A stretch of DNA of 64,000 nucleotides from NCBI RefSeq assembly GCF_002865645.1, contig NW_020194627.1, positions 124,001-188,000 on the forward strand, given 5' to 3'. Positions 32,529 to 43,555 of the stretch are shown piece by piece. Position numbers and translations under genes: made by a program. Each line of letters starts with the position of its first letter. Within the stretch, counting starts at the first letter, position 1. A model generated the notes under the pieces. The model was not told the origin of the DNA and did not search any database. It saw only the letters and a program-made list of their open reading frames with translations. The stretch is from Hyaloscypha bicolor E. Lineage: Eukaryota > Ascomycota > Leotiomycetes > Helotiales > Hyaloscyphaceae.

Positions 32529-33816
32529 TGAACAATTCAGTCACAAAGGTGGTCTTCTTTTGGAATATCAACAATTTCCAAACAACTTTATACTGAGCAT
32601 TCAGTAGGAGCAAAAGAGGCTCGCGTATTGTGAAACTCGACAATTGATTACAGCGTATCAGGCCTGTTAATTGTAGCGAGGCAGGGGGTTCTCGGGTTGC
32701 ACGGATCGGAAAATCGCCGGAATTAGTTTGAACACCCTTTCCCGCCCCCGGTCTCGCTACATTTAATCGGGCAGCGACGTTGTATTGAGGGGGATTTACC
32801 TTCTCACATCTCTGTTATGACCGGCGAAAAACATGCAGGGGGTCAGTTTGTGACATTCTTAGGCCTGTCACTCGTTTCATTTTCGAGGGTGAACCGAACC
32901 GTCGGGATCACGAACTCGTAAATCACCCAATACATTTGAACAGTTCCATTGCACCTTCTTCATCCGTTCACCTGCCCATACAGTCTACCCCTGATACGGC
33001 TGCTGGACATTCGGAGAAGCTATCATTGCAGAATTAGGGCAGCGGTCCACCTCATGGCGCCAAAATAGGGCTCTGCTCAGGTATGCCCACCCTCGGCTCA
33101 GGGTAAGGAGCAGGTGCTCGCGTCCGGAGACTAAAACAGAATCATGGAAAGGGAAATTAAACCCTGATCTAGGGGTAGCCTATTGCTTCCAGCGAAGCGT
33201 CTTGGATACTATCGGAGTAACGCTCCATTCCGCCGACTACATCTTTGTCCCGATGTTTGTTTGCTCGTTCTCGAACTGCCCGGTAATAACTCGATGGGTT
33301 TCCTCTGTCGGTACGTCCGAAACCCTCCTCTCTGGGTGGTCTCTTCCGTCGAAAGCGTCCTCAGTCTCAGTCCACATCTGACCCCTCCAGGGCTGTACGT
33401 TCTCAAACGGGTTCTCTTTCCCGAAAGAGTTCGGCATAGTAAGCAGAACTCCCTTAGCTGATGGGCGAGGGATCTCTCGATCTCCTCCGTGTGTCTCTAA
33501 CATCTTCGCCACTAGCCCAAGGCAAGAGTCTGCGCATCGGCGCTGGCTCGGTGTTGCCCAGCGAGCGGAGCATGTTCCGGACTGTGTCTAGCTTCGAAGA
33601 ACGAGAATAAATAACTGGTGTTTGCTGTGTACCATGGTCAGCGAGGGCTTCACGAACTTGCTAGAATTGACGAGGGTTACTCACATCCGACAGAGAGGGT
33701 CTCGGTAGATCCATTCCATAACTGGTTGCGGATTATGTACTCGAGTTTGCTGGGGTATTTCCCAAACGCCGTCGGGAGCTTGGCGGGGCCCTGGGCCTAG
33801 AAGGCAGGTGGAGCTG

Positions 33817-33909
33817 GATAAAAAGCTTGGGGGTGAGGCGCTTGAGAAGGACGTTGGTGAGAGGTTCAAAGAGGGAGTACAAGACGAAAATAAACAGAGC
33901 AGCGTTTGC
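33817..33909 (-). pseudogene. MFS transporter fragment (Dal5/allantoate-permease-like)
   Basis: Thirty-one residues, ANAALFIFVLYSLFEPLTNV followed by LLKRLTPKLFI, match the second membrane helix and following loop of anion:cation symporter (Dal5-type) transporters (consensus E-P-x-N-x-x-x-K-x-x-x-P). No flanking helices were found in any frame, so it is a relic. Short length keeps confidence low. Confidence 0.4.
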
Positions 33910-35469
33910 TTATTGACGCCCTACTCCCGACGGTACCAATTAGGGAGACCATGTACCGGTGTTTGCTGGAGCAATTTTTGGGCGTTCGATCTCGCTCACT
34001 ATTTGAGTCAGCGGAGAGGAAGCAGCGCGAAAGATATTAGAACTCACATTCAGACGGCGGCCAGGCGATCCTTGCCGTCAGGGAGCTGGTGTTTGGATCT
34101 TTCAGTCTTTGCCTCCTCTGTGCAAGAAGACCTATTAGCAGCAGGTCCACGAGTTGTTAGGATGGGAAGAAATACCAAGCACCAAGTCCATTGATAAACT
34201 TCCCAGACCTTGGTTGTGGCATCGACAGCAGATTGACGTTGGGATTTGGGAAGAATGCGGAGTTCCGTAGCGAATTGGAAGAGAAAGAACAGGCTTTAGG
34301 CCATCCACTCAAAATATTAAACATTGCCGATATCGCTGCTTCCGCCTTCCGCCTTCCGCCTTACTACTACCGAGAAAGGCACAAAGAAAACATATCACGT
34401 CCTCCAACCCCAACACATCTCCAACGTCCCGTCTGACAGCTCCCCAAATTATGCAACCACAGCCACAGGACAACTTGGTAAGACTGCACGGGACTTGAAT
34501 AGCTTTTTCTTAACACCCAATCACATTACAAGCTATCGAGAATGCCCCCTTCTCATTTCTTGGTCGAGAAGACAAGACAAGACTTTGGGGTATGTCTTCC
34601 CTTCCTTCATGAACAGGCTCTTATCTAATGATTCCAGCACGGGCAACGCGCCGGTCTAACGCATTTCACTTTACTCTGCTCAACTTCTTCGATGAGCAGA
34701 CCGAGGTGGTAAAGATTGAGAACGGATACCAGCGGTCGCTGATTGGCCGTTATATCAGCACAGCAGCCCATGTTCTATACTCTTCGGATGTGTCTCCGCT
34801 TTGGCTTTGCGGATGTAAGTCCAATAAGTAGCTTCTTACAATTGCCGCATACTCGGAAGAGACCGGACTAATCTTCTCTCTCAGGATCAACCTCGGTCTC
34901 GTTCTCAAGAGAGTGCTCGGTCGAGACTACAAACTTCTCTGGCGTCACACCGTCATTCGTTGTCATCTTCGCCCCAGGGGCCCAAGGCGAAGGCAGCCGC
35001 CAGTCCTTCTAAGCCAGCTACTTCACCAAACCTCAATTAAGTTGAAAGCGTGATTGGTTCAAAATACAGCAAGCAAGTCAGACACCAGACGTTCTGCGCC
35101 TGCCTCATTGCCACCCAAGTACTTGTTCGGCAACAAGCAAGGTCTTCCAAAAATTAGGAGGAGATGAACGAAGCTGGCGAGCCTAATCTATTCGAGGAAG
35201 ATGGCTACGAGGCTTATGACCCCGGCGAGCGGAAACTGGATCTTCAGTTGTCAAAAGCCAGAGGGTGAGAATCAGCTCAGAGCGAGAGTTGTGATATTGG
35301 ATTGAGAGGTAAGATCGACTACCTCACCGACATATCTGCGACATCTTCCTCCCAATTATCGTCCGGAGACTGATATTGTAATCATTAGCCAAGACAAGAG
35401 TGGCCACTGCTAAAGGAGACTGTTAGCAATTCCCGCAGGAGGAAAGGCAATCGTTCTTGCTGAGCGGAT

Positions 35470-36745
35470 AGCTGCCAAGGCCAGGAAGGGATGGAAGCAC
35501 TTCGATTATCAATTAAGTTTTCGACGCTCCATAAATGAGAGAAAGTCGACAACAAGGACTCTGTGGCCTACCGTGCATTCCAACGTCTTCCTTCCTCGAT
35601 CTTTTCCCCACACATATACACCTCCGATGGATGGATACAATACCAGAAATGCAGAGGTAAGGCTAAGAACTCCCATTACTTGGCTTTTCTCCCAGTCAAA
35701 CCTGCACACTGCTCCTCCCCCAGACCTGCCACTAAGATCTACAACGACCTCTATCTCCACCTCCAACCAAATCTCAGGCAGACTCCGCCGCTGCTACATA
35801 TGTGTAGCCACTGCGGGCGGGTCCGGACAAGAGTTTTTCTAGAAGCAATCCAATCAATGTTCCCCCAAGATTCTACCATTCTTCACACCACCACATAATT
35901 ATTAAGTTCATTCAAAGGGTATCATTGCTTCGAGTCAAGCTAACGTTTTTCTTATTACAGAATGACCGGGATGGCTTCGCTACGGTCCTCCGTATGAACT
36001 TCGTTAGGGCGAAAAAGGTAGCCTCTTCCTGGCCCCCCTCACCGCTCCGCTTGGCTTCTAACGGAGTTCCATAGAGCTGAGATGGAAATAAATCTAAAGA
36101 CCAATTTGGCCTTCACATAGGGACTGACTCCTGGGGAGAACCCAGTTCCCTTGAGCTCCATTGCCCAGCATTTCCCAAAGCGCAAACACCTTCCACCTCG
36201 GGAAACCCCAATATCCGGTGGACCCTCAGCTTTCTTCAATGACCGCATACCACCCCTTCCCTAGTAAGCCGCCATTCTCGATTACTCTTCCAAATGCAGC
36301 GACTCAACAACATCCCCTTGACCCTAGTCTCATCGCCGGCTCGCCACCTGTCAGTTCTGACCTTCCGCCTTACGCTGCTCTGTACATCCGCCTCGGGAGC
36401 AACTGGAGGTCGCCTCCGGTCTAACATGAAGACGGTTCTTGTACACGTCTCATTCATGAGGATAAATACAACGACATTCAAAATGTCCCTCGGGGTGGAA
36501 AGGCCACTGGTGGTGGACTTTCCTGTCCCGAAGACTGCCAAGAATTGTAAGGTTACCAAAAAGACCTCCAAGAAGAAGGCTGCCACGTCCGTCCAGCAAC
36601 TCAAGGCCAATGCCATCAAGTGATGGAAGCACTTCGGCAGAACCAGCTTTCAACTCTTCATTAACGGGAGAAGGCCGATAACAAAGGAACCATGGAGACG
36701 AGATGAAAATAAAGCTCAAGATGAGATTGGCCCTCAAGAACCGCC
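35470..36745 (+). repeat. internally repeated, diverged segments
   Basis: AAGGCCA..GATGGAAGCACTTCG followed by a TTAACGRGAGAAGGCCGA-like block occurs at about 35470-35560 and 36595-36690. A GAGATGRAAATAAAKCTMAAGA block occurs at 36075-36115 and 36695-36745, each preceded by GGA-CCATRGAG. In the first copy a frame reads GWKHFDYQLSFRRSINERK, in the second WKHFGRTSFQLFINGRR, suggesting duplicated coding sequence that has decayed. No family recognised. Confidence 0.5.
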
Positions 36746-37449
36746 CTCTAGGCACTGCCGCCAGAAAGGCTGCTGATGGTGAACCTTCTTCCCCTTCCGT
36801 CCCAAAGACAACCAAGGCGGGTACTCTCCTGGGAAGCAGAGAAACTAAGAGAAGACTGAGTGTTCCCCCGGTTGCCGATTATGAGTGAGTTCAGGCTCGA
36901 GAGGAGGCACCACGCGAGAAGCAGCGTGTTGGTGAGGAGACTGCCAAGAGACTGCGGGAGGAAAAGCGGAATGTGTAGAGGCCATTCACAGAGAGCAGGA
37001 CGAGCCAGAGGTCACCAAGACCACCCCCAAGGAGAAAGCTGTCAAGGAGGAGTCTGAGTGGAGGGAGACGAGGAAGAGGTAGATGTGAATGTGTGATACT
37101 GTTGCTAGTGTTATAAGGTTTTCGAGGACCAGTTCGATCGTTTGAACGAGGCCAATCGGGCGAAGTTGAAGGAAGAAGAGTACGAGGAAGCACGTCAGTC
37201 TCCAGCGAAATAAGCCCCAGCACAAGTGACAACAAGCTCCTGGCAACATTCTCCAGGAATAGAATGCCAGACCGGGCAATTTATGAAAAGAATCCATCAG
37301 CAAGTGATGTTCGGTACAATGAGATTGGTTTGTTGTATTTTCTCCACGCTATAACTGCAGCAAACCTTGCAAAAAATCCAATGTTGAAAAGATTTTCAAT
37401 TCGATCCTAAAACTCCTAATATACGTAACATAACAGACTATTTTGTAAA

Positions 37450-38886
37450 TTAAAATCTAGCCTCGACCTTCTTCTCCACATCTCCCAAGGCCCACGCACT
37501 CTTCTTATTCCTACTCCTCACACTCGTCGCCTGCTCCTCTGTAAACCCTTTAGCAACGACAGCAGGGTTATACCCTAACTTATTCCTCTTGCCAACCTCA
37601 CTGTCCTCCACCTTCCGACTCGTCTTCCCATCCGCCCTCTTATAAATCGTGACCACGACCGCACCTCCAAGCCCCAAATTATGCTGCAACGCAACCTTCG
37701 TCCCATCAACCAACCGATTATTCGCCCATCCTCTCAAATGCCAAACAAGTTCCGCACACTGAGCAATACCAGACGCACCAAGCGGATGCCCTTTGGAAAT
37801 CAAGCCGCCGGAGGGATTAATGACGACCTTCCCGCCGTAAGTAATGCCTCCACCTCGAACAAGTTCATGCGCTTTCCCCGGTGGAGAAAGCCCCATGGCA
37901 TCAATAACAATCATCTCATTCGCAGAAAAGCAATCATGTAACTCGCAGACCTTGATCTCGTCCGGCTTGACGCCCGCCTCCGCCATCGCAGTCTTAGCCG
38001 CATATTTCGTCATCTCGAAACCCATGAGATCGATCGCGGACCTTGAGAACAGAGACGGCGCGTCGGTCGCCATGCACTGGCCTGCGATCAGGACCGCTTG
38101 GTCTTTGAGGTGTGGACGCGCGTCGAGGAAATCTTGCGAGACGAGCACGGCGGCGGCGCCGCCGTCGGAGGTCGGGCAGCATTGCAGCTTGGTGAGCGGC
38201 TCGTGGATCATGGGCGCTTTCATGATTTGCTCGAGCGTGTAGACGTCTTGGAATTGCGAGTAGGGGTTGCGCTGCGAGTGCTCGTGGTTGATACGTGCGA
38301 TTTCGGCGAAGTCTTCGGGTTTGGCGCCGAACCTGTGGTAATTGTCAGTGAGAAGTGGAGAGGAGGGGAGGGGGAAGGGAGGGAGGATATACTTCTCCAT
38401 GTATTCCCGCCCTGCGTTGCCAAACATCTGTGCTGCTCCTGGTGCATTCGTGACTCCCCTTGTAGCAGCCATCATCTCTCCGCTCGTGCCCGTAGGATTC
38501 GCTCTGTCGTTCCAGAAACTCTGCAGAGAGCCGGGATTCATCTTCTCGAATCCCACAACCAGAATACAATCCGCGCCTCCATGGCTAATAACATTTCTCG
38601 CGAGATGAAGACCCGTAGAGCCGGTAGAGCAGTTGTTATTAACGTTATAGATGGGGATTTGGGTCATGCCAAATTGGTAGAATACACGCTGCCCACAGGT
38701 TGAGTCGCCGTAGCAGTAGCAAGCCACCCCTTGGTCCACGTCGTCGTAGTTGATTTGCGCATCCAGCATGGCTTTGATGCCGGCTTCGAAACCGAGCTCG
38801 GTGTAGTCGACTTTTCCGCGGGGTTTGATGAATTTGGTCATGCCCACGCCGAGGACGTAGCATGGCTGGTTGCGTTGGATGACCAT
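37450..38886 (-). CDS. SCP-x-type thiolase (acetyl-CoA acyltransferase/sterol carrier family)
   Basis: Two exons (38886-38393 and 38332-37450), 458 aa. The 60-nt intron 38333-38392 (GTATAT...CACTGAC...CACAG) is in frame and pyrimidine-rich, so a naive ORF carries 20 false residues. Start chosen at MVIQRNQPCYVLG; the upstream in-frame ATG adds a non-conserved leader. Condensing-enzyme motifs: nucleophile Cys in NNNCSTGSTGL, HDCFSANE, and GHPLGASG with catalytic His. The C-terminal ARF resembles a type-1 peroxisomal signal, so it probably cleaves 3-ketoacyl-CoA in peroxisomal beta-oxidation. The SCP2 lipid-binding domain of animal SCPx is absent. Single-domain length fits fungal members. Confidence 0.9.
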   Translation of the reverse strand: MVIQRNQPCYVLGVGMTKFIKPRGKVDYTELGFEAGIKAMLDAQINYDDVDQGVACYCYGDSTCGQRVFYQFGMTQIPIYNVNNNCSTGSTGLHLARNVISHGGADCILVVGFEKMNPGSLQSFWNDRANPTGTSGEMMAATRGVTNAPGAAQMFGNAGREYMEKYILPPFPLPSSPLLTDNYHRFGAKPEDFAEIARINHEHSQRNPYSQFQDVYTLEQIMKAPMIHEPLTKLQCCPTSDGGAAAVLVSQDFLDARPHLKDQAVLIAGQCMATDAPSLFSRSAIDLMGFEMTKYAAKTAMAEAGVKPDEIKVCELHDCFSANEMIVIDAMGLSPPGKAHELVRGGGITYGGKVVINPSGGLISKGHPLGASGIAQCAELVWHLRGWANNRLVDGTKVALQHNLGLGGAVVVTIYKRADGKTSRKVEDSEVGKRNKLGYNPAVVAKGFTEEQATSVRSRNKKSAWALGDVEKKVEARF

Positions 38887-41800
38887 GGTGGCGGTTGTTG
38901 AGGTGTGGAGGAGTAGGGGATGGTCAGTTGTGAAACTGTAATATACCAGAAGCTGTCCCGTGGATGCAATCGTCAATTATGGAGAGGAAAGGGGCGAAAA
39001 AAAAAAAGGAAGGTTGTGTGGTATAAAGGTAGAAGTGAGGTGTGGAGAAGCTCCCCATATGGAAGCTTGACGTCGGGCGTCGGCATCTACAGATTGCGGG
39101 GAACACAGCCGGGAACACAGCCGAGGCACAAGTTAATCTGATTATAATTTGCTCCCCATTAGATTTTTTCAATGGGTCTTGTGGTTGGACGAATTACCGA
39201 TTGTGAAACTTGCTTGTGATGCATCAAAAATTACTGACACGAACATGCTGACAGGGCCGTTCTGAATGGGAAGGGTCGGTTGCGTGTTCTTCAGCGACGC
39301 CACGCATATAATCGTTGTACTTCGCGCTTGATTTCTAGTCTCTTACTTTCATATTGCACGACTTGCCATTCTAACTTCTTAAGCAAGTACATAAAGGTTG
39401 TTAAGAGAAAGTCTCGGTTCATGCGCATATTAAGCTGTGGGAATCTATAAATAGAACAGCCCCTTTAATTTTTGATATTTCCTCTTGGCCCAGCAATTGG
39501 AAAAGCTGATTGTAATAACAGATGGAAAATGTCACATCTTGGATGATTACATTAAACTCTTCTCGTAACAGATATTTTGTCGGGGTGGTTTAATACTTTT
39601 CTTACTGGACACGGGATTTTGGGTACACGGCCTCCTGAGACATTCTTTTCAAGTTTTATATACAGTTGGCCCGACACAACAAGAGCAAAGTAGTCCGCCT
39701 TTTACGCCTACAACAACTTTTTAAGTATAATCTAAATTAATTAATACTCAGTGATACGATAATAGAGTAGAATTATACGAATAAAATAAATTAACCTGAT
39801 ATTTAATAAAATTTACATTTAATTAGTAATTGAAGTTTGAAATATATAAATTGTCACAGCCAGTGTGAGTCACGCTAGACTAGGCGAGGACACACGCAGG
39901 GAATAGCTTTGCTGCGTGGGCGAACAGGCTAAAAGGCACAATAATAAGGTTGGAAGCCCTATCAGTGATTCTACTATACAAAAGCACAGGTGGTGTGGTC
40001 ACGTGGTTGCGCACGTGATATAAATTATATATACTTAATTAAATAATATATTAAACTTAAACTTATAAGGCCTCTTAAGCTTTTATAAACTTATTATATA
40101 TAATAAAAACTCAAATTCTAAGAGTTATTATTAAAGATAATATAAAATATTAAAAGTTTATAATTTCAATTATATATAATTTTATATATAATATAAGGCA
40201 TAGTTTTTAATTATATAAAACACGGAAATTTCTATATAAGCTTATATATAAAAAATTACGTGCTTTATAACTCTTGTAATATTAAAGATATTAAAAATCG
40301 GAGAACCAAGAATTATTTACTATAAAATATATAATAATTATGATTAATACGATTTACATTAATTAGTATTATAGTAAACTTTCTCATTTTGTCGTTATCT
40401 TGTCGGACCGACTGTAATTGCATGCTGGCTTCAAAATTCCGAAGCTCTTATTACGCCATGATGGCACCGTTAGTTCATCCCTGCACTTACGCATGACAGT
40501 TTCTGGAGCAAGGTCCCCAGTGGTTCTACTGTTGACATCGCCAAAGAATACGGATATGCAGCAATTGATGGATACTCACCTAATTGGCAAAATCATCGTT
40601 CACGAGGTTGTTTGGCCCGAAATTCAAATTTGTTTATTAGAGTACATTGCTTACACTACTTACCCAGTTTTGACGCATGCATGCCAATACAATGTACTGT
40701 ACTTGACGGAAGACTTTTTGACGCCTTCGAGTTCTAAAGCTCATAGTAAGAACCTTCTAATGGAACATCTTAGCTCAGGAATGAGGTCTTAACAGTCAAT
40801 AGGATGGGGCAATTGTAAAGAAAATTCGGATGTCGTGACGGTACTTGGGCCAGGGGAGAAATTGGCTTTGGGGTGGGGTAGGGTAAGCCTCAATGCCTCG
40901 CAGGGTCCACTCAACGCAGGTGATATTTGATTCACAGAAAAGAGCGTCATCTGTAACTTGGGTTTGTTTTTAACTGAATAAGATTAAATCTTGGATACAC
41001 GGCGTATTTGCGGCTATTTCCTAGGGGTGTGTTTGTGGACGACGACATTACAGAAATGAACGCTGATGTGGCATAGGAGTGGGTGAACTTAGAACCTCGT
41101 AAACTTACGATCCCGGTTATTCGTATCCTCAGTACAATGCACAGGAGAGGCAAGGTCTTTTTGGGGGAGGCGGGGCTGATTCATAGGCAGCTGGGCTCTG
41201 TTTGCGCCTTGAGAGAAGTCGCAGAATAATTTAAATCTTATCCTGTAGTATGTGGACGGCAGTCTCATTGTAAAGGCGTTTGATAAGGTTACTTCAAAGT
41301 GGCATCAAGGATTTAACAACCTCCTGCCAAATTGTACATGTTTACGGCCATGTTGCTTCATCATGATAGGATTTTTCGAGGATATACATTAGAGTGTATA
41401 CAGAAGGGAAAAGTTAAAGGTCCATCCTAATCTCTAGCAGTCCTTCGAATTGTGCAATGTAGCGAGCCTCAAGGATCAACGCTTCGGCGTGTTGAATTGA
41501 TGAAATATCTCCGGGAAGTATGGTCCTGAGAGCGAGGGGAGTAATGTTGAATGCCTGTGACTTGGTGGTTTGACGATTTGGAGGCGCTGTGGCCGGTCCC
41601 GGGAGGCGGGAAAGGTCGAAGCAGGGGTTTCCGAGCGACATATTGGCAAATTGCAATGCCCGACTAACATTGCCGGAATGATGTTATCGGGGGCGATAAT
41701 GAGTTTTACCCGCAGACATTGCTTCGATCATGGTGGTAGAGCAGGTAGATCGAAGAAGTTGATAATAATCTTGTTTTCAACATGGGTCAGTCCAACGGCC

Positions 41801-42483
41801 GGTATGGAAGACCAGTACTGTAATTGGCCAAAGAACTTCAAGCCCCCTGGACCTTCGTACGGACTGATGTAGATACAGTGATATGGGAGACGGACAGGGA
41901 AGAGTATCCATCTAGCAAATTGATGGAGATATCGGGGAGGTAAAGGTACGAGGAAATTAAATTCGCAAAGACCAACATAACCTCATTTAGCAAGCAGTTG
42001 AATTCTGCTCTGGATACCTCCAGGGAATTTCCTAGATAAACCAGCATCTGGGTACCGCATCGTGGGCCTACACTTCAGGGTAAATTATACGACTCTTAGC
42101 TGCCGAGATTTTATACATAAGCTTCACAACTGGGGGAGTAACTTGCCAGCAGTCCCAAACCAGCTCCTTGCCTCCGTATTCTTCCTGCACACAGAATTGT
42201 GACACTTGCCTCATACGGTATGCATAGCACCCCGACTTTTGAATTGCAGCACACCTCGGCCCGACCCTCTTATTTGTAATCCTGGTACGCATCTTTGTAT
42301 CCAGCCGACCGTTCTGCAAAAACACCGAGTGCACAAGCATCACCTCAACACCAGGCCGAGAAAGAAGGGTATGTACGCCCAATGTTGAATTCCATTCTCT
42401 TTAAACCATGTGCCTATGTGCTGTCTCCCATCGTGTATCTAACAATCTCCCACTCTCCCCGCTGGCCTCTCCTCCCCAATCAA
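38887..42483. other. gene-poor spacer (3.6 kb)
   Basis: No gene is supported. It begins with the thiolase promoter. AT-rich, RIP-like patches lie at about 39720-39850 and 40015-40400. Between them is a GC-normal stretch with GGTCACGTGGTTGCGCACGTG, similar to GGTCACGTGGTT at 22100-22140, perhaps the ends of a decayed repeat. ORFs of 60-124 codons (for example 40418-40792) lack motifs. Confidence 0.4.
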
Positions 42484-42946
42484 TCAAACAGGGACTTCAA
42501 CGCTCTTCACCACGACGCTCTTCACCTCCCCATCCGCCTCGCCCGTATTAACCTTCTTGCCTGTCTTCACGATGGTTTTCAGCACGGTCTCGTAGTCGAG
42601 CTCCGGGGCTGCGACGACGGTCGCGGTCTGTGTGTCAAGGGAGACCTCGTAGGATTTGACGCCTTTGCACTTCGTCAGCTCTGTTCATTTCATTTTTACA
42701 CTGAAGATCGAGGTGGAGGACGCCGCGCGGGCTTTTAGGGGCCTCGCTGCGCAAGAGTCGGGGCCCCGGACACAGGAGGGGCAAGGGAGAGAGGGACCAG
42801 AGAGGTGGAGGAAAGAGAAGGGGAAGAGGTAATGACATACCGTCAAGCTTCCCAAGGACTCTGTTCACGGCGCCGGAGCAGCCGCCGCAGGACATGCTGA
42901 CGTTGAACTTGTATGTGTGGTCTGCCATCTTTGCTTCGTCTGCCAT
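42484..42946 (-). CDS. atx1: Atx1-like copper metallochaperone
   Basis: Two exons: 42946-42841 and 42662-42484, with intron 42663-42840 (178 nt, GTATGT...AGCTGAC...AAAG). Product 94 aa, or 88 aa from the second ATG at 42928. A single heavy-metal-associated fold (beta-alpha-beta-beta-alpha-beta) with the Cu(I) site MSCGGC in the first loop and KTGK in the fifth, as in yeast Atx1. It would carry Cu(I) in the cytosol to the secretory-pathway ATPase Ccc2. The first six codons arise from an 18-bp duplication, so either ATG may be used. Length is slightly above yeast Atx1 (73 aa) because of an acidic/valine-rich tail. Confidence 0.92.
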
Positions 42947-42956
42947 CTTTGCTTCT
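42921..42956. repeat. 2 x 18-bp tandem repeat over the atx1 start
   Basis: TCTGCCATCTTTGCTTCG at 42921-42938 is repeated at 42939-42956 with one mismatch. On the minus strand each copy supplies an in-frame ATG, giving alternative starts MADEAKMADHTYK or MADHTYK. Confidence 0.9.
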
Positions 42957-43555
42957 TTTTGTATCTCTCTGTCTGGTCTTCTTGCGGTGTGGGGTTGGTG
43001 GGGTATCGAAGTCGCAGAAATTAGGAAATTCGTGAGGTTCGTGAATCGGAATCAGAAATTCGTAAGGTGAATGGGCCCGTCGGGTATTTATGGCAACGCA
43101 GTGAGAAATGAGGAAAGGTAGTCAGAATGGGACTTGATGTGTAATATGTAACAGACCTCGATGATTACCGATTTCTAAGCTGGGATGACGAGCGAGTTCA
43201 GCCGCGTCGCAGCGAACAGGGGTCGGAGCGGTTTTAGGCTTGGCAGGGCAGCCAGACGTGCATGAAACCTGCTCATCGAGGATCTTAATGGATTCTCTCC
43301 GATTTAAAGGCCCTTTTGCTTTTGCTAATCCTGGGGGGGGGGGGGGTTCTTTTGGAGGATGTCTTGAGCAAGTTTCGGGTTGCTAAAGGGGAAGAGGCCT
43401 ACAGGGGAGCATTTTGAGGAAGAGAGAGTGTCACGTGCGTGACGAAGAGAACCTAGAGAACAGTCGGCTCAGGGCAGATGGATTTTGAAAGTGCAGGGTT
43501 GACGATTTTGTTTCATGAGATCTAAAACGGAGTCCTATCAGTGAAGTCGTGCGAG
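42957..43555. other. intergenic between atx1 and the TCF25-like gene
   Basis: No gene. Holds the atx1 promoter and the TCF25-like 3' end. It contains a run of 14 G at 43333-43346, a likely strand-slippage site or sequencing artefact. Confidence 0.5.

Larger units (their letters stand above)
32529..37449. other. relic-rich region, no intact gene
   Basis: About 4.9 kb of GC-normal DNA without a full gene. Protein-like stretches without a model include a minus-strand run at 33237-33512 (LTMPNSFGKENPFENVQPW), another at about 33456-33660 in a different frame, and plus-strand pieces at 34630-34810, 34890-35040 (serine/proline-rich), 35160-35270 (NEAGEPNLFEEDGYEAYDP) and 36460-36625 (lysine-rich). 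A CCGCCTTCCG triplet repeat sits at 34345-34360. Segments recur within the region (see next entries). It reads as a graveyard of small gene copies. Confidence 0.45.

Noticed and set aside
38098..38703. Plus-strand ORF of 201 codons
   Set aside because: Antisense to the thiolase; GC-rich codon bias of the real gene creates the open frame.
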